From positions 310,001 to 374,000 of the forward strand of contig NZ_WXUB01000001.1 in the NCBI RefSeq assembly GCF_011799805.1: a DNA stretch of 64,000 bases, given 5' to 3'. The notes beneath the pieces were generated by a model. It made no database searches. It was not told the DNA's origin and was given only the letters and a program-made list of their open reading frames with translations. Both the position numbers and the translations under genes were made by a program. Shown here in pieces: positions 60,739 through 64,000 of the stretch (positions within the stretch are counted from its first letter, which is position 1; each line of letters begins with the position of its first letter). This stretch comes from Maribellus sediminis (GTDB lineage Bacteria; Bacteroidota; Bacteroidia; Bacteroidales; Prolixibacteraceae).

Positions 60739-62007
60739 TTATATCGTCCAGGGTGCACGCATCGGTTGATCAATCAATCGGTTGGCACCTTCATCGTCGA
60801 TAAATTCCAGTTTCTCCGGATCGAAATTCAGTGTTCTTCCCAAACGAACAGCGATAATTCCGAGATTCACCAGTGTTGATGAGCGGAATCCGTTCATTTC
60901 GTTCAGTGCAAATTTCTTACGGGTTTTTACCGATTCGGAAAAAATACCGATCTGTGGTTCAGGATCAGGTAAAGTTTTAATAAAACTCTGAAGATTTGGG
61001 ATGTCAGAACGGAATCCCTGGTAAATCTTGCCATTCGGGCCTTCGATATAGGCCGCATCTTTGTCACGGTTCTCGCCATCAAGTATGATCTGGCAACCAT
61101 CGGCGTAAGTATATGTAATGCGTCGCCAACTGCCAACTGCATCGTAATGTTGCTGTGGTGCATCCACTTCAATTTTTACAGGGCTGGTATCGTCTTTGCC
61201 CAGCATATATTGTACCGGATCGAGGTAGTGTTGGCCCATATCGCCCAGTCCGCCACCGTCGTAATCCCAGTAACCGCGGAAATTGGAGTGAACACGCAGG
61301 TGGTTGTAAGGTTTGTAAGGTGCAGGTCCTAACCACATGTCGTAATCGAGATTCGCAGGAACCGTTTCGGGAGTGAGGTTGTGTTGTCCGCTCCAGAAGA
61401 ACTTCCAGTTGTAACCGGTAATTCCGCTAACTGTAACTTTTAACGGCCATCCCAAGATACCGCTGTCGATCACTTTTTTCAGTGGTTTAACATCGGTTCC
61501 AAGTCCGTAGAAGGTATCTTTAAAACGAAACCAGGTGTTCAGGCGGAACATACGTCCGTGAGCATTTACGGCTTCCACCACTTTTTTGCCTTCGCCAATC
61601 GTTCGGGTCATGGGCTTTTCGCACCAGATATCCTTCCCGGCTTTAGCAGCTTCCACAGCCATAATTCCGTGCCAGTGAGGCGGGGTGGCTATGTGAACGA
61701 TATCCACTTCAGGCAATTGGCAAACTTCCCTGTAATCACTGTATTCTTTTACTTTGTAATCGATCAGGTCGCGGGCAAGTGCCAGGTGTTCGGTATCCAC
61801 GTCGCAAATGGCTACCACTTTTGTTCCTTCGTAGGGAATGTGTCCGCGTCCCATTCCGCCAACACCAATAATAGCTTTAGTTAAAGTGTCTGACGGAGCC
61901 AGAAATCCATTTCCACCCAGTACGTACCGCGGAACAATGGTCAGTCCGGCGCCGGCAGCAAGGGCTCCCTTTAAGAATTTTCTTCTTGATGATTGTGTAG
62001 AACTCAT
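60739..62007 (-). CDS. Tat-exported Gfo/Idh/MocA family oxidoreductase
   Basis: The 422-residue protein begins with a twin-arginine signal (SRRKFLKG, R8-R9, then AALAAGAGL). A Rossmann NAD(P)-binding domain follows (IGVGGMGRGH, VVAICDVDTEH) with the EKPMTRT motif, then the C-terminal substrate domain. Tat export of a folded, cofactor-loaded enzyme resembles periplasmic glucose-fructose oxidoreductase. It probably oxidises a sugar hydroxyl, perhaps at C3, before cleavage by the adjacent DUF1080 protein. The cofactor and substrate are not shown by the sequence. Confidence 0.88.
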   Translation of the reverse strand: MSSTQSSRRKFLKGALAAGAGLTIVPRYVLGGNGFLAPSDTLTKAIIGVGGMGRGHIPYEGTKVVAICDVDTEHLALARDLIDYKVKEYSDYREVCQLPEVDIVHIATPPHWHGIMAVEAAKAGKDIWCEKPMTRTIGEGKKVVEAVNAHGRMFRLNTWFRFKDTFYGLGTDVKPLKKVIDSGILGWPLKVTVSGITGYNWKFFWSGQHNLTPETVPANLDYDMWLGPAPYKPYNHLRVHSNFRGYWDYDGGGLGDMGQHYLDPVQYMLGKDDTSPVKIEVDAPQQHYDAVGSWRRITYTYADGCQIILDGENRDKDAAYIEGPNGKIYQGFRSDIPNLQSFIKTLPDPEPQIGIFSESVKTRKKFALNEMNGFRSSTLVNLGIIAVRLGRTLNFDPEKLEFIDDEGANRLIDQPMRAPWTI

Positions 62008-62223
62008 ATCAGTTGGTTATAGATTATTAGAATTACTCACTGTCTGTGTTCAAAAATAGTAAAGTTTTTAAAATTAATTTGTAATCAATCTGGTACTTAT
62101 TAAAAAAATATGAAATAGAGTGTAGTTTCCTTTCGTTGAATAAATGTTGAAAACTAGCACTTTGTCGGTTTAGCAGCGGTGCGATCATTTTGTATCTTTC
62201 GAAATGACTTTAAACCGATAAAA

Positions 62224-63111
62224 ATGAAGAACATACCTGTTATCACCGTTTCCGGTGTTTCGCTGGCCGAAACTTATGAAAATGCCCTTATCAGTTTGTA
62301 CGAACAAGGCACACGCTTTAAAACCCAGTATGATAAACCCGGCGACCCGTTAAGCATTGATTGCACTATGAATATGACCATTCTGGAGCCTGAAACCGAC
62401 CCGATGATCCACATGGCTTTTCCCGGAGGAATCGATGATTTGAAGGAGTATGTTCTGGAATTGAAAGGCTATAAAAACCACTGGGTTAAAAACATGAACG
62501 ACAAAAGCGACACGCGCTGGGAATACACTTACCATGGGCGCTTGAAGAATTATGGCGTTTGGAAAGATCTGGTGGATGGGGCTTCAACCGAAGTCGGGCC
62601 GTTTAAAGTCGATCAGATTGAAAGTGTGATCAATAAACTGTCGGAGCAGCCCTTTACCCGGCAGGCGCAAATGATCACCTGGATGCCCAACCTGGACAAT
62701 ACCTGTTACGACCCGCCATGTTTACAATCGCTGTGGTATCGAATTTTAGAGGATGAGGAAGGTGTGTACTGGCTGAACAGCAATATACGGTTCAGAAGTA
62801 ACGATGCCTGGGGAGCAAGTTTTATGAATATGTTCGGTTTTATTCAGTTTAACAAAGAAGTGATTGCGGCGGGCGTTGCCGAAAGAACAGGAAAAACCGT
62901 AAAACTTGGCCGACTGAACTGGCAGGCCGATTCGTACCACATTTACGGGAAAGATATTAAAGCCGCCAAAGAGCGTTTATTCGAGCGTATTTCCGAAATG
63001 GCTTTCGAAGAACGCACCATGCCCTTCAACGATCCGTTTATTCGCGATATGTACGACGGTGCCGAGCCTGTTGTTATTCAAAAAATAAAGGAGTTTGACG
63101 AGCGGCACTAA
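62224..63111 (+). CDS. atypical thymidylate synthase family protein
   Basis: The 295-residue protein is a ThyA-fold homologue with the nucleophile Cys in DPPCLQSLWYRI (C166), the phosphate-binding RSND (R191-D194) with an Asn at 202, and DSYHIYGKD near the end. It lacks the His that follows the nucleophile in ThyA (PCH becomes PCL), and the FLGLPFN block reads AWGASFMN. It may make dTMP or be a pyrimidine-modifying relative. The ATG at 62224 is chosen over a start at 62179, which adds a 15-residue unconserved stretch. No folA is adjacent. Confidence 0.8.
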   Translation: MKNIPVITVSGVSLAETYENALISLYEQGTRFKTQYDKPGDPLSIDCTMNMTILEPETDPMIHMAFPGGIDDLKEYVLELKGYKNHWVKNMNDKSDTRWEYTYHGRLKNYGVWKDLVDGASTEVGPFKVDQIESVINKLSEQPFTRQAQMITWMPNLDNTCYDPPCLQSLWYRILEDEEGVYWLNSNIRFRSNDAWGASFMNMFGFIQFNKEVIAAGVAERTGKTVKLGRLNWQADSYHIYGKDIKAAKERLFERISEMAFEERTMPFNDPFIRDMYDGAEPVVIQKIKEFDERH

Positions 63112-63158
63112 TCAACTGCTGTTGAATTAAGCAGTTCAATAAAGTTGAATTATCTTTT

Positions 63159-63295
63159 GTGCCGTACTTTGGTGCGGCGATTGATAAATACTTCCAGATT
63201 TTTGAATTTTCGGGAATTTTGTAGTTTGAATAATACAAAATTCCCGAAAATTCATTGATTAGCCAATGCAATGACACCGCACTAAAGTACGGTGC
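63159..63295. repeat. nested inverted repeats (137 bp)
   Basis: An outer pair of 21-bp arms (63159-63179 and 63275-63295) matches at 17 positions, and three of the four differences would be G-U pairs in RNA. Inside lies a perfect 21-bp stem (63203-63223 with 63234-63254) and a 10-nt loop. It is either a small MITE-like element or a structured RNA/terminator between the converging genes. Confidence 0.65.
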
Positions 63296-63349
63296 AATAG
63301 ATATTAAAAGAAGATAAGGGGCTTTACTTAAGTCGTTCTCACCTTAATG

Positions 63350-64000
63350 CTAGTAAATCTGATTGAACTTTACTTTAGCGATCTCTTTTAACTCGTCCAT
63401 CGAAATTTCTTTTCCGAGTTCCTGTTGAATGGAAGTTACCGCTGAAGATGCAAATCCGCAGGGATTGATGTAGTTGTAGTAACGCATGTCGGTATTTACA
63501 TTTAGCGCAAAACCGTGCATGGTTACGTAGCGACTTACACGTACTCCGATCGCACAGATCTTGCGGGCACGTACTTTATGATCGGGTTGCAGCCAAACGC
63601 CTGTTGCACCTTCTTTTCTTCCTCCTTCGAGGCCATATTCTGCAATGGTAGCAATAATGGCATCCTCCATTTTTTCGATGTACTCACGCACCCCGATTTT
63701 GTAATATTCGAGGTCGATAATGGGATAACCCACCAATTGTCCGGGTCCGTGATATGTGATATCGCCGCCGCGGTTGATCTTGTAATAAGTAGCGTCAATC
63801 TTTTTCAGGAAATCGGCATTCGCCAGCAGGTTTTTTTCGTCGCCGCTCTTACCCAGCGTATATACATGCGGGTGTTCCACCAGTATGAATTCGTTACGTG
63901 AAGTAGCTTGTTTGGTACTTCGTTTTTCATCTGTAATCTCAGTCAGCCTTGCTTCCTGGTAATCCCAGCAATCTTTGTAATCTTTTAATCCAAGATCTTT
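63350..64000 (-). CDS. lipB: lipoyl(octanoyl) transferase, 5' end outside the window
   Basis: The visible 216 residues include YKDCWDYQEARL, the ligand-binding FILVEHPHVYTLGKSG, RGGDITYHGPGQLVGYPI, KICAIGVRVSRYVTMHGFALNV and the active-site Cys in NPCGFASSAVTSI. It moves octanoyl groups from acyl carrier protein to E2/GcvH lysines before LipA adds sulfur. The frame runs open to the window edge; the shorter GTG start at 63880 would cut off conserved N-terminal residues, so the gene is partial rather than short. Confidence 0.93.
   Translation of the reverse strand, partial: KDLGLKDYKDCWDYQEARLTEITDEKRSTKQATSRNEFILVEHPHVYTLGKSGDEKNLLANADFLKKIDATYYKINRGGDITYHGPGQLVGYPIIDLEYYKIGVREYIEKMEDAIIATIAEYGLEGGRKEGATGVWLQPDHKVRARKICAIGVRVSRYVTMHGFALNVNTDMRYYNYINPCGFASSAVTSIQQELGKEISMDELKEIAKVKFNQIY

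Overview
The window comes from a Bacteroidota chromosome. The evidence is the many TonB-dependent receptors with an N-terminal carboxypeptidase-like domain, promoters of the TTTG-N19-TAnnTTTG type, lipoproteins with short lipoboxes, DUF2147/DUF2202/DUF4405 proteins and GH2/DUF1080 sugar enzymes. A marine or sediment Marinilabiliales/Prolixibacteraceae-like lineage fits, but that is inference. I saw no rRNA, tRNA, CRISPR array, prophage or transposase gene.

Layout. 0-8.6 kb holds the tail of one TonB receptor, a second receptor facing it, a membrane-anchored coiled-coil protein, a radical SAM protein, DUF2147, a penicillin-acylase-type Ntn hydrolase and a PPDK/PEP-synthase regulator. 8.6-12.7 kb is an ECF sigma-factor stress module: DUF4405 membrane protein, sigma factor, zinc-finger anti-sigma, two Spy/CpxP-like proteins and a DUF2202 ferritin-like lipoprotein. 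Two copies of an identically spaced GCAAGTTTTT...CGTGTCAT promoter drive it. 13-16.6 kb has asnS, rpoN and a PAP2-like membrane protein, then a 551-bp hairpin-rich element with 28-bp terminal inverted repeats.

17.3-41.1 kb is a large phosphate-starvation island. It contains phoR-phoB, a Pit transporter fused to a PhoU-like domain, a candidate phospholipid-remodelling pair (PlcP-like phosphoesterase plus glycosyltransferase), a porin, pstSCAB-phoU, a second phoB-phoR pair, and a TonB receptor with a triplicated beta-helix lipoprotein. Five promoters in this island share one geometry. Heptamers of the form xTGTAAY repeat every 11 bp, and the last one starts exactly 17 bp before a Bacteroidota -7 element. 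This reads as a PhoB regulon definable from sequence alone, and it ties otherwise anonymous genes to phosphorus stress.

41.4-51.2 kb is mixed: a lipoprotein with a CxxCH motif, beta-propeller and TPRs; a decayed duplicate of the end of a Pho-controlled gene; an AAA ATPase; lplA; trpB2 behind what looks like a Trp leader-peptide attenuator; ybaK; trpS; and a PhnA-family gene. 51.3-62 kb is a sugar-degradation cluster: two GH2 glycosidases, a HEAT-DUF1080-DUF1080 protein and a Tat-exported Gfo/Idh/MocA oxidoreductase, suggestive of a 3-keto-glycoside route. The window ends with an atypical thymidylate-synthase homologue, a nested inverted-repeat structure and the partial lipB gene.
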